Below, one piece after another: positions 45,463 to 56,344 of a stretch of 64,000 nt of DNA. The position numbers and the translations under genes were made by a program. Source of the stretch: Tomocerus qinae (lineage: Eukaryota; Arthropoda; Collembola; Entomobryomorpha; Tomoceridae); contig CM034546.1 in assembly GCA_020055645.1 (NCBI GenBank), positions 70,618,001 to 70,682,000 on the forward strand. Reading direction: 5' to 3'. Each line of letters begins with the position of its first letter. Position 1 is the stretch's first letter. The notes beneath the pieces are model-generated. The model searched no databases, was not told the origin of the DNA, and worked only from the letters and a program-made list of their open reading frames with translations.

Positions 45463-47766
45463 ATGGAAAACTTCTTCGATAGAAATAGGGTTGATCTTAC
45501 TGAAAAATTGTCAAATTTGACTTCAGTGCTAAATCATTTAATTCAAGAAAACATAATTACACAGGATGAAGCTGAAACGATTGTAAGTTCCACTACGTTC
45601 TCTAATAATGAAAGAAAATAAAGATAGATAAGTAGAATAATAAAAGAGATACTGATCATTAAAAATATTACATCTTTCAGGAAAATAATCCGACTGACTT
45701 AAAGAAAAACACTGAGTTGGTGAAAATATTAAGGAGAAGAAGCGATTTAAAATTGCCAATAATAATGACGATTCTTCGAGAAACTAAAAACGATCATTTA
45801 GTTCAAAACAATACTGAAGTACCAAACAATGGCATTAGCTGTAATATAAATACAACTAGTACAAACACTCCAGGACCTTCAACACGAAACACACTGCATG
45901 GTGTTCAACATGATAAAATACCAACCATTGAATCACCTTTAGATAAAAAGTGGTGGCCAGACAGGAAAAAATTGATTAATTCATTCTACCACAGAAAACT
46001 GAATGATGGGCAATTAATGGTACAAAAATTACATTCGATGTTAAAAGAAAGTAACACGACGGTAATCACCCAAGATGCAGTTGTCGTTTCCGGTTTGGGG
46101 GGTATAGGGAAGACATCCATTGCTAAATCATTTGCAAATCACTACGAAAGTGAATATAACCATATTATTTGGATTGATTGTGGCGAAGAAAGTCTCGCCA
46201 AATCTTTCAAATCGTTGGCAAGAAATCTTAAAGTAGAAGATAGAAAAGAACTGAATTTAAAAGAATTGGCCCAAGAGAGTTTTATAAAATTGCAACAACT
46301 TAAGTGTTTAATAATCTACGATAATGCTGAATGTTATATCGGCAATCAAGGGATTCGGGATGTGTTGGCCGACACTGACATAAACAACAACTTCCATCTA
46401 ATAATCACATCTAGGAATCAAGAATGGGGGACAACCACTGGCTATGGAAAGATAAGCACATTTTGTATGACTGTTTTTAGTGGAGAAGAGAGTTTACAAT
46501 TCATGAAAAACAGCCTCAAAGATAAGTCAAATATTAACGAGTCACAAATTGAAAGGCTTTGCGAATTGTTGGGCCACCTTCCGTTGGCTCTACAAATTGC
46601 AGTGGCATCGCTAAACAATCAGAAATTGACTGTAGCACAGTATATAGAAGAAATAATAAATAACGATCAGGAGCTATTAAATGAAAACTTTGATGACTAC
46701 GAGCGTACTATTAACAACACCATGAAAATATCCCTGGATCAAATAAAAAATGAAGCAAACGGAAAAAATTCCTATAATATTTTATTGACGCTTGGATACA
46801 TCCAGCCAGACGATGTGGAATTGTCGTTCCTTCAAAAGGTTGAGGCAAAAAACTTCGTAAAAGTAATGCAGGCGGTCGTTTTACTAGAAAAGTTTTCCCT
46901 TGTAACTACATCAAAGAAAACCAATAAAACAGAAAAATCCCCGCAAGAAATTCTTGGTATGAAAGAATTGGATTTTGTGAGCATTCATCGCCTACTTCAA
47001 CAGGTTATTAGATACAATGGAGAAGAAACTGAAAAAGAGAACCTGAGAAAAATTTTGTCTTCCGAGGGAAATATTAACTACAAATTAACCCCTTACACTT
47101 TTGCCGAAAAACATGAAGACTTGAAACAAGAATTTATGCATATAAGAGCTGAGTTAATATACCAGTTAAAACTGGCAGACTTAATAAAAAAGCGAAAATT
47201 CGCTGAGGCAGCAGATCTTGCATTATTGGTCTATAATTCTTTTAATGAAAAGGAATCACGATATTTGATATCAAAGTACAATTACGCAATTTGTTTAGGG
47301 AAGTCTGGACAAATTACGAAGTCAATCGAAATCTTCCGCTCTCTTGCTGATGAACTGGAGCTGCTGGAGAGCACCACGGACTGGATCAGAGATACAGAAG
47401 TATCCTGGACAGTGGACGAAAACAATGGAATTGACCTTCATTTAAAAGAATTTCATCAGATTGTTAATAAGTATCTACGTCGCCTTGAACTAGAAGATTT
47501 CAGATGAACTTCTTAAATGCCATCAACTGTGGGAGATACAATTTAAAAATATTTTTATTTTGCAAAATTGTGATCATGTTTTGATGATGTTTTATTTGGG
47601 ATTAGTCATCTCGGATGGGAATAACTCTCTCTTGATTGACAACCAAATATTGAACAAAATAATCACCTTCAAATACAATAATTATTCCGTGGACTTCACA
47701 ATGTGGTTAAATTGCACTTCAAAACTTGCAATCAATGATAGATATACTAAAAACTTACTTCAATAG
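45463..47766 (+). CDS. CARD-NB-ARC (Apaf-1-like) STAND ATPase, C-terminus frameshifted
   Basis: Probable innate-immune or cell-death sensor. Exon 1 45463-45582 (40 codons, donor GTAAGT), exon 2 from 45681 (acceptor ctttcag); phase 0. Residues 1-90 form a CARD-like death fold (LTSVLNHLIQENIITQDEAE, then KKNTELVKILRRR and LRETKNDHLV). The NB-ARC ATPase follows: P-loop VVVSGLGGIGKTS (about 178), Walker B CLIIYDNAE (about 250), TSRNQEWG (about 283), LGHLPLALQ (about 337) and an MHD-equivalent SIHRLLQQ (about 475), then a helical segment. The frame stops at 47507 (LEDFR), but homology to the minus-strand paralogue resumes in another frame (CHQLWE, YLGLVI) to a stop at 47766. A one-base frameshift lies between about 47488 and 47507. 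The first 648 residues are intact, so a shortened product is possible. It lacks the NACHT part of its paralogue. Confidence 0.88.
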
Positions 47767-47845
47767 AAATACATACAATGTACAATAAGGAAAACATATG
47801 TTTTTACAAATCCGATTACATTGATTTTAAAGATATACTTAAATT

Positions 47846-49776
47846 ATGAATTGTGTAGAAGATGAATCTGAATGTCAACTGGACTCCATTTTTGCGAACG
47901 AAGATTTGAATGAAGCAAATGATGTTTTTACTGTACGCTTCCGTAACCCAGAGGTAATCTTGAGTCTCACATTGAAGAAGATGAACATCTACGTGCCTTT
48001 TCTGTATTCATCACTTCAGTCACTTCAGTTATGGGGTAAGTTGTGTAATACCGTATTAATCGAATTAATTCTCCGTATTGAAATAGTGCTCCCCCCGGGT
48101 AACTATTTCGATTTTTTTCGTTTTCAAGAGCGGAATAATAGCCTTTGAAATATAATTCTCCGTATCGAAATAATTCACCATTCCAATCTATGTTTCAGTT
48201 AGTAACGGGTACAACTGAACCCATGGACATTTCTTCAGAAGAATACTAAACACAATCAATTAAATTTTTAAACTATTTCTCATTTTTTAATTTTCAATAA
48301 CTAATAACTAAATAAAAATTGACTGGTTGGAAAATAATTCTCGGTATCGAAATAATTCACCACCTGGTTAACTATTGCGATTTTCATCGTTTTCAGGAGC
48401 TAAAAAAGGCCAATGAAACAATAACAACCCGGGGAATTAATTCGATTAATACGGTATAATGATTTCTACCCTTAAACATTTCGACTTGGTTTTCAATGAC
48501 CATTACGACAAGATATTAGATTTAGATGCGATTGACAACTATACTTTTTGTCGCATACGCGATTCATGCATCTGGAAATGCATAATGAGTTTGAATTTCT
48601 ATTCTATTCGAAATTCAGATCAGTCAGTAATGTTTGACAATAATTCGCAAAACTTAACAGTAAGAAATATGTGCATAAGCTCTTCTTACCTTTATCAACT
48701 TAACTATTTTCGAAAACTAGAAATATTTGATTGTACATTTATTATTAACAGCGATGATGATAACAGCATTTGCAACTTTTGTGTGAACAATTTAGATAAT
48801 CCTGTTTTGAAAGATATAAATAATCACCTTGGTGGAATTTATTGCACTTCGGAAGTAGATAATTACAGCCAAAGATCTAAATCGGAGGAAATCAAAATTA
48901 ATAATAGTTCATTTCTAGGTGCCGTAAATAATGAGAATATCATTGTAAGACAATTTTTAACTATGTTTAACAATCTCAAGTATTTAAAAATAGGCTCATG
49001 TCCAAAGATATTAATTAATTTGTTCGGTTTAGACTACATTGAAATAATAGAACTAAAGATGACAAAAGTTCATTGTACAGGCTCCATCCTCAAAAACCAA
49101 ATAGGAGATTGTACCAAAACGAGTAGACAATACTCCAAAGGGTGTAAGAAACTGGCTCTTGAAAGGATTTTCCCTGTTGATGATAAAGGAAATGAGGTAA
49201 CAACGATTGATTTCTCTCTTCTAAATGTAGATGAGCTGGAATGGGTTGATTACACAAAAAAATATTTTGTATTGATTGACCAAATTCCATCGGAATTAAA
49301 CAGACTTCGTTTAGTGGGAAAGTTAGGACTGAAATTTGGGGGAGAAAAAAAGTTGTCTTCTAAGCTTTTGAAGCAGAGATAACCTTTCACCGTCTTTACA
49401 TACATTAACAATGGAAGGATGCTCACAAGAATTAAATCTGGGAATTCTTCCCCATTCATTAAAAGAAATAAAATTAAAAGACATCCTTTCAACTGGAATA
49501 ATTTCTCCCAATTGTCCACTCTATTTAAATGAACTAATTTTAGTGAGTTACAAAGAGGTAGAGATGAAGAAAGATGAATTCAAATCATTGTTAAGTAGAG
49601 CGAATACTGTGGTTATTTATGTAATCAAGGGACTTAATTTAGAAAATGTGATGACCTCATTTCCCTACAACGTAAAACATGTTGTTTGTCACATCTATGA
49701 TTATCTTACATCTACCACAAATTCTGTAGTATATAATAAACGAGGCGATAATAGTTGGGGCTTGAATGAAGATTAA
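47846..49776 (+). pseudogene. leucine-rich-repeat-like protein gene with a frameshift
   Basis: Exon 1 47846-48035 (ATG, ends at donor GTAAGT), exon 2 48520-49382 (acceptor gatattag); phases agree and give 350 residues. The intron holds a 404-bp MITE; without it the intron would be about 80 bases. The protein is Leu/Ile/Asn/Cys-rich with LRR-like strands (LKYLKIGSCPKI, ELNRLRLVGKL, HSLKEIKLKD, LNELILVSY), but repeats are irregular, and no F-box or other domain was recognised. The LRR-like pattern continues in another frame (SLHTLTMEGC...) from about 49372 to a stop at 49776, so a single-base frameshift near 49372-49382 cuts off about 130 residues. It starts 80 bases after the CARD-NB-ARC gene, raising the idea that they were, or are, one NLR-like unit. 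Confidence 0.5.
48051..48454. mobile_element. TA-flanked MITE, copy 2, just inside an intron
   Basis: Ends ccgtattaatcgaattaatt and inverse, flanked by TA (48049-48050, 48455-48456). Same family as 15709-16085 and in opposite orientation to it. Inserted 13 bases after the first base of the donor GT of the LRR-like gene's intron, leaving both splice sites intact. Confidence 0.88.
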
Positions 49777-50189
49777 CCAAGTGCGAAATCACTTGATAAT
49801 AAAAGTTTGATAAACCTAAAACTCGGTATAATTTGTACAAAGCAATGCACTGCTCTGCAGAACAAATTTCAATAGTTACTTAATACTATATTGTTAATGT
49901 TACTCCAATAGTTAGTACATAGGTCTATCACTATAATTGAATTGCCTGGGAATTTATTTTCTCTGATCGTTTGTGGGCTAAATTTCTGACATCCAATTAA
50001 ATAAATACATATCATGTTGAGTACCTATTTTCATTGTATTTACGTCATCGACCATTTATATAATGCACCATTATAGTAAATCTTTCATTCTGGTAGCGAC
50101 GAAGACTGAAGGCCAGACAGTACTAAGCAATCCTCTATATTATATTATTATAATTCACAGTTGTAACAATAATGGATGTGCATACACCC
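49777..50189. other. intergenic, no gene seen
   Basis: AT-rich 3' flank of the LRR-like gene. No feature supported. Confidence 0.35.
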
Positions 50190-50545
50190 TGTTGATTCCC
50201 TACTAGATAGTGTTGCATCCCTATTATATTAGAGCATGTTGAATACCTATTACAGCATATTGATTCCTATTACAGCATGTTGATCGCAATTAGAGTATGA
50301 TGATCCCAATTAGAGGACGTTGACCCCAATTAGAGCATGTTCATCTCATTTAAAGAATGTTGATTCCAAATAGAGCATGTTGATACAAAATAGAGCATTT
50401 TGATCCGAAATAGAGCATTTTGATCCGAAATAGAGCATTTTGAACCAAAATAGAGCATTTTGATCCAAAATAGAGCATTTTGATCCAAAATAGAGCATTT
50501 TGATCCAAAATAGAGCATTTTGCTCCAAAATAGAGCATGTTGTAG
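50190..50545. repeat. minisatellite, ~20-bp unit
   Basis: Tandem units of about 20 bases close to aatagagcattttgatccaa, nearly perfect at 50360-50540 and degrading leftward into agcatgttgatcccaatt variants. Minus-strand open frames through it are repeat artefacts. Confidence 0.9.
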
Positions 50546-50649
50546 TCAGGAGTTTGAGTAATTTTTGCTCCACCGTGCTCTTTTTTCCCCTCAAATTTCA
50601 TTTAGCATAAGTTGGTACACGGAAGTATTACTACCAATGACTACCATGT

Positions 50650-51290
50650 ACTACCATTTTATATGGTGGTGCATGGGGACATATAGTAAGCACATAGTAA
50701 GCCACTAAAGTTACATAAAATGGTGCAATGCAGATAATGAAAACTGGCTGGATTATGTTATTTTATGTTTGAAGATAATTATCTTATGGATGAATAACAT
50801 TAAATAGTTAATGTACCGCAGCAAAAAGATCTAATCTAAGGTATGGTTAGTTATTTGGAAAATCTAAAGATAAATATGAATGTAATAATTAATCATGCAA
50901 TCTATTACCGCCTGAATTTCATATATTATACTGGAAATCGTTAGTGCGTTACAACAATGTAGGAATATTTACATTTATTCGCTTAGAAAGTTTAATTTAT
51001 GGAAGGCGCAATGCAATTTAACTACCTACCTAATATGCATCATCTGGAGTAATGACATAACCAGGAATACGTTTATGAACTTGCAATAAAATACTTTATC
51101 TATTATTCATTGCCGCATGTACAGATTAAATGATAATTTTGACAGAAGATTTGATTGAATTATTTTTTACGTTTTACGTTCACCATAGATAAATAATGAG
51201 CTTTTAGCCAGCACTTGAATGCTATGTAATAATATTCAAGATTAAATTATCATGCTATTATGACAGTTCTGATAATTATCTTTGCGCACT
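50650..51290. repeat. dispersed repeat, short copy (see 37940-39470)
   Basis: Shares aatgcagataatgaaaact, gcgcaatgcaatttaactac, a tgattgaattattttt segment and tctgataattat with the long copy, in the same order. It ends about 90 bases before the RING gene's start codon, so it forms that gene's immediate upstream region. Confidence 0.7.
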
Positions 51291-51379
51291 CAGTCCGTCA
51301 CATTCTCTACTCTTACTTTACCATTAAATTTTACATTTCTGAAATTCACAAAGAACTGAATCTTTATAACATCAGAAAT

Positions 51380-53838
51380 ATGCAGAATTCAGAAACGCTT
51401 AAGCTCATTGAGTGTCCAATTTGTTTTGAAGTGATATATCCACCAGTGTTTCAGTGTCACAATGGACATCTCGTTTGTTCAACCTGCTTGCCAAAAATTA
51501 CACAATGTCCAACATGCCGAGCAACAATGCCCAACCCACCGATCAGAAGTCTTATGGTCGAGAAGCTGACTGAGCATCTTATCACAAAAAGCTGTCCGAA
51601 TTCAAAATTTGGTTGCCAAATCAGAATGAAACCTAATGAAGAAGCAAATCACATTGCCCATTGTGATTACATGTATGAACTTTTACTATAGTGTATGAAT
51701 TATAAAGTGAAACGATCAGTTTCTAGGTTTTGGTAATCTGTGACAATTTTTTAACGCTAAAAGTAGTATTAAGTATTTGTGAAAATTAACATATCATTTT
51801 GTTGTTTTAGTTCGAAAGATTTTTGTCGCCTTCTTGGATTGGAATGTTTAGAATTCGTTAAAAAACGAGATCTTGGGTCACATATGAAAGACTATCATAT
51901 GTTAACAGTGCTTGAGACGAATGCAGTAATCATCAATCAAGAGTTAGAAAACGAAACTGACATTAAACCAAGAAAATGGTTGCCTATCACTTTCTCGACT
52001 TTCGATGAATACTTCTTCGTTGGTTGTGAATTAACCACGGAGGAAAGCGGACATGCTAAAATCTCATGGAAATGCACTTTAGCCGGCTCAAGTAATCTTT
52101 CAAAAACATTTGTTGCAGTTTTCAGTCTATTTAATCGTAAAAAGGCAAGTACCTACTTGTACTGTTTCATGCTATAGATAGTCTACAACGTAAACCTTGT
52201 CATTTCCACTTTAACTCCTCAGCCACCCAGGGTTCCATATGGAACCTCAAAAAATCAAAATCTCTAAATCGCCCAATTCGGCTATATCCGAGGTCTTTTT
52301 GTCGTAGAGTGCCAAACAAAAAAGTTTTTTTCCCAAAAAATTTAAATCTTGGATTCCCCTGATTCGTCTATATCCGAGGAGTTTTCTTTCTAGCACTTAT
52401 AGTTCCCGAGATAGCATTTTTGGGATTTACGGTCCTTGAGGAGTTAAATATTTTGAGCACCTAAATCTATTAAAAATTTAAACGTAATTTCTAACAGGAA
52501 ATTACGATGTCTTGGCAAAGTGGTGTTCTAAGTTCTGAAGACATTTGTGGGCTTCAGTATTTTTCTCTTCCGGTTATTGTTTTACGCGATTTTGCTGATG
52601 GCTTGAAACCTTTGAGATGGAAAATCAAAGTTTTGATTAAGAAATGGTCTCATAAAATGCATGAAGAATTTTCAGACTTAAAAGACATTAGCATGATTTC
52701 CATTTCGACCGAGCCAATCGTTAATATCAGTAGCCGGGCAGTAAGAAATACAGAACTTTCAGGCAACAATATCAGCACAATCAGCAGCGGAGAAGTAAGA
52801 AATAAAGAACTGCCAGTCAAAAACATTAGCAGCCGGGTTATAAGAAATACAAAACCGGTAAATAATGTCAGTAGTCCTGCAGTAAAAAATTTGAGTACGT
52901 TGTTTTACGATTATTCATAGCGTTATAATTTATTTATATTTGCTTATATATGACAATGGATTTTTTTGTAAATTTAAAAAATTAAACCAGTATTGTAATA
53001 TCTTTGTTTATTACAATCAACAGAAAATGATGTAATTGAAACGAGTAAGAAGGAAAATCAGCCAAAAGAAGATCCCACGCATTTGGTTATTGTAAATCGA
53101 TGTGTGGCTGCCGTTTTGGAGAACAGGACGCCTGCTGCTGTTTCAGCATTTAATTTGATTGATAGGTCTAAGCAGGATGACATGTATATGTTAATTATAA
53201 AAAGAGCATACGAGAGTGATAATGGGAAATTAGATTATGTGCTTGATTTTATTCATAAAAGTAACGGTAAAATATCCCTTGGATTGAAAACATTAATTAA
53301 TGTTCTCAGTGCTAAAGGTCATATATATTCTCACTCTGGAATATTTAACATGGCTAGTCTGGCTAAGCAAACGGAATCTAGTACGGTGAAAGCACTATTG
53401 CCAGAAACTACTCAAACTTTATTTTGGAGACAGCCATTATGGATTGAACTTTCATGTTGTAAAATGCGGCTGGATTCCAACCAATTTGGTGATGTCTATT
53501 TGCACAAGCAAAACGACGGAGATTATCAAAAATGGACCATAACGTCAGCTGGGAATTATTTTGTATTAAAAAACAAATGTACTTCGAGGTTGCTAAAGTG
53601 CACTGGCCTTGGTTTATTTCAAACGATTAAATCCGATGCTGGCACTCCCGATGAGAACTTTCGATGGAAAATGATTCTGACAAAAGATAAAGGTACAGAA
53701 ACCATCCAGTTTCAAAATGTGGGAGCTAAGTGTTATCTAACTAATCCAAGGGTACATGGAGAAAGCGTAGGTTGTAAGAGTCACTTCTCAAAGGTTGGAG
53801 AGAATATGACTCGTAATTGGTTAATAAAAGCCGCATAG
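51380..53838 (+). CDS. RING/SIAH-type E3 ubiquitin ligase with beta-trefoil-like C-terminus, 612 aa
   Basis: Exons 51380-51672, 51811-52144, 52498-52894, 53024-53838; phases agree (1839 bases). Introns 1 and 3 are GT-AG; intron 2 uses a GC donor (aag|gcaagt). Residues about 11-50 are a C3HC4 RING (CPICFEV, CHNGHLVC, CPTC), followed by a SIAH-type zinc finger (CPNSKFGC...HIAHC, then C...C...H...H over exon 2) and a segment like the SINA substrate-binding fold. Next is a short linker with repeated SSRxVRNT motifs, a helical region, and a C-terminal part with QKWTI, FRWKM and NWLI, the spaced Q-W-like motifs of a ricin/fascin-type beta-trefoil. Expected role: cytosolic ubiquitin ligase that recognises targets through the SINA-like or trefoil part. 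The trefoil call is less sure than RING/SIAH. ATG 51380 is chosen because it sits directly before the RING. Confidence 0.85.
52210..52448. mobile_element. small TIR element in intron 2 of the RING gene
   Basis: Ends tttaactcctca and, inverted, tttaactcctca (tgaggagttaaa at the right). Interior has repeated ctatatccgagg. About 239 bp, no coding capacity; no clear target duplication. Confidence 0.6.
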
Positions 53839-53956
53839 GTAAATATTTTATGACTTGTGACAAAAATAATTACTTACAATTTAAAAGAGTCCAAAACTAG
53901 TAAACAGTAGTATCTAAAACACTATAATATTTAGATGTATCTATTATGGTTGGGAA

Positions 53957-53962
53957 AATAAA
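53957..53962 (+). terminator. polyadenylation signal of the RING gene
   Basis: AATAAA lies 119 bases after the stop codon. Confidence 0.5.
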
Positions 53963-56344
53963 CAAAATGTGTTCGAATGTTTTATGCTTTGATGATTCAT
54001 TTGGAAATCGTGCAAAACATAACACTTTAAATACGAATTACGAATCTAATTTGTTTCTGTTCTGAGTCTGCCGTCTCTTCTAATAAACTTTAAGTGGGAC
54101 ATGCACAAAACAAAAATGCTGTAGGTACCGTGTCGATTTGTATGTATCAGAAGTAGGCAAATTTCGGGACTGGCCCGGTGAATTATAAGTGAAAATATTC
54201 AGGTTTTAAGGCAAAAAGTTTTCTTTTTTTCGATTTCAGGGGAGGGGGCAAGGCCCCACTCGTTGTCTCTGATCAAGAGATTTTCGTCGTAGGATATGAT
54301 ATTGTTATTCCAAAGACACATCTCTGCTTCATGTGTACGTATTTTTTATGATGCTATTGTTTTTAGCTTTAAGGCAGATGTTATTCAAATATATTGTGGC
54401 GAAGAAGTTTTTCTGTCGGTGAATGTCTTTTTCATCAATGATACACATATACAAAAGCTGTAACTGTAACACAGCAAATAATACGTCAAAGTGCAATGGA
54501 AATGGAATATAGCTTTAATAAATCCATATATGCGAATGATTTATAGTTCAGCAACAGTTGCCCACATAGACCTGTTGATAGAACTAATAAAGTGAAGTTT
54601 GGCATTTCCGTTGACATTACCCATCACATCATTCACATCAGTGACATTTCCTAGGAGATTGTGTAGCCTTTATTTATGTGGATAAAATAAAACAATAATT
54701 CAGTTCGGACGGTATAATAATGCTTTCCATTTCAGGAGGTGCTAATCATATGGACAACTAGGACAACTGACTAAAGAAAGAGCTATGTAAGAATAACTCG
54801 TATAGGAGAAGTCTACTAAAATATACATTACAAACGCATAATATGGTTTGCACTGTTGAACTATAATGCGGACTTTTTAATCAAGTTCAAGTCCTGCAGC
54901 ATAGAACCTGTGTGGTCTGTAAGTAATTCTATTATAATATAATCGTAGACTTTCAAAAATTTTCCTACCTATATATGGTTGGTAGGGATAATTTGAATTT
55001 TACCGCGTTGATTCAAGGAGTAATTATTACTACACAATACCTTTCGAAATCGAGTCACGTATGCTGGGAGCTACTAGTGGTAAATATGCACTAACTATCA
55101 GAGATTTGTTATCAACAGATGTAACCTGCATCAACTCAATTTTAATGTTTTTTTTTAATTTTTCCTTTTTAATATGTAAATATGCGGCTATGACCAGCGA
55201 CGGTAACTGTAACAGCCAGCTACCAACCATTCCAAAAGTGGATATATTTAGCTAATGCCAGCTATGATATTGATTTAGTAGCTAATAATTATAAATCCTT
55301 GTTGATGAATTAGTATTTAGTTCATGTTTCCCATGAAATTATGAGATAAAATATAAATATTAGTCGCTTAAGTTAAATGATTCCTGTTTGGTTTAGGCTT
55401 TTAAAATTGCAAATGAACAATGATTGATGCTTAAGAGTAACCATAAATATGTATTTTCCTTTTCAAAAATGCATTGTAATAAACAAAATTTATAGCCATT
55501 GGGGTTGATTTTCTTGTTTTTATTGTTATTTAATCATTTCATTAGTTACTCCTTTTATCAATATAATTTAAGCAATGTCCTCTATCATACTCATACATAA
55601 AATCTAGAATTATAATCAGAGTATGCCTTTAACAATACTGATAATGTAGCAAATGTAGTAAACGTAGTATCATTCTTAAGTTGTAGAGTTTTTGTAAATC
55701 ATGACAGCATGGTACAAGATGTACTTTTATATAGTAGTAGTTGTATTTTATAGTAGATCTATTTTTATTTTATAAGTTATTAGTACATTCATATAAGTTT
55801 GGACAATAAGATTGAAGAATAATAAAACCGATAATAAGAAAATATTATAATAGATGAGTTTGCGTTTCAGTGATCACGAACAATAAACGAACAAACAACA
55901 AACGAGTGAGCACCTTTGTATGTGCTCATTGATGCTCACTCGTCTATTATATTTTCTTATCGGTTTTATTATTCTTCAATCTTATTCTTATTGTCCAAAG
56001 TTAAACGAATATATACTAATACATAAACCGACCCTCACCACCGCACCGGCTCATAGATCTTCTATGCTGTACAGAATACTCTCATGTTATTAAAATTGTA
56101 CTCATGCACAAGAATTTTCCCTTCGCAAGGCTAAATTTACTGGCTTTGTAAAAACTTATATCGTGAATATTCATCGCCAAATAATTTTTAAAATTTGAGT
56201 TGGTCCAAATTTCAAGATTTCTGTCCAGATTTATATACCTGACCAGATTAAGCTTCTTCTTTATCGCCTAAATCCATCACGTTGCATTGTTCTCCCCAGA
56301 TCTTAAAACTTCCAACATTCGGAGCAATTCCACAGAGTTGGATG
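53963..56344. other. intergenic between convergent genes
   Basis: AT-rich with no supported gene. Contains the inverted-repeat element 55798-55999. Short open frames near 55030-55255 have no coding character. Confidence 0.4.
55798..55999. mobile_element. 202-bp hairpin MITE
   Basis: Inverted arms of about 60 bases start tttggacaataag and include gaagaataataaaaccgat; the arms differ by short indels. A smaller hairpin (gtgagcac...gtgctcac-like) lies in the middle. No coding capacity; no target duplication read with confidence. Confidence 0.75.

Noticed and set aside
47470-47510. tiny intron that would bypass the CARD-NB-ARC frameshift
   Set aside because: A gtatct...ttcag intron would be about 34 bases, shorter than any other intron here; a one-base frameshift is simpler.
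50190-50545. CRISPR-like array
   Set aside because: Repeats are contiguous without unique spacers, in a eukaryotic genome; it is a minisatellite.
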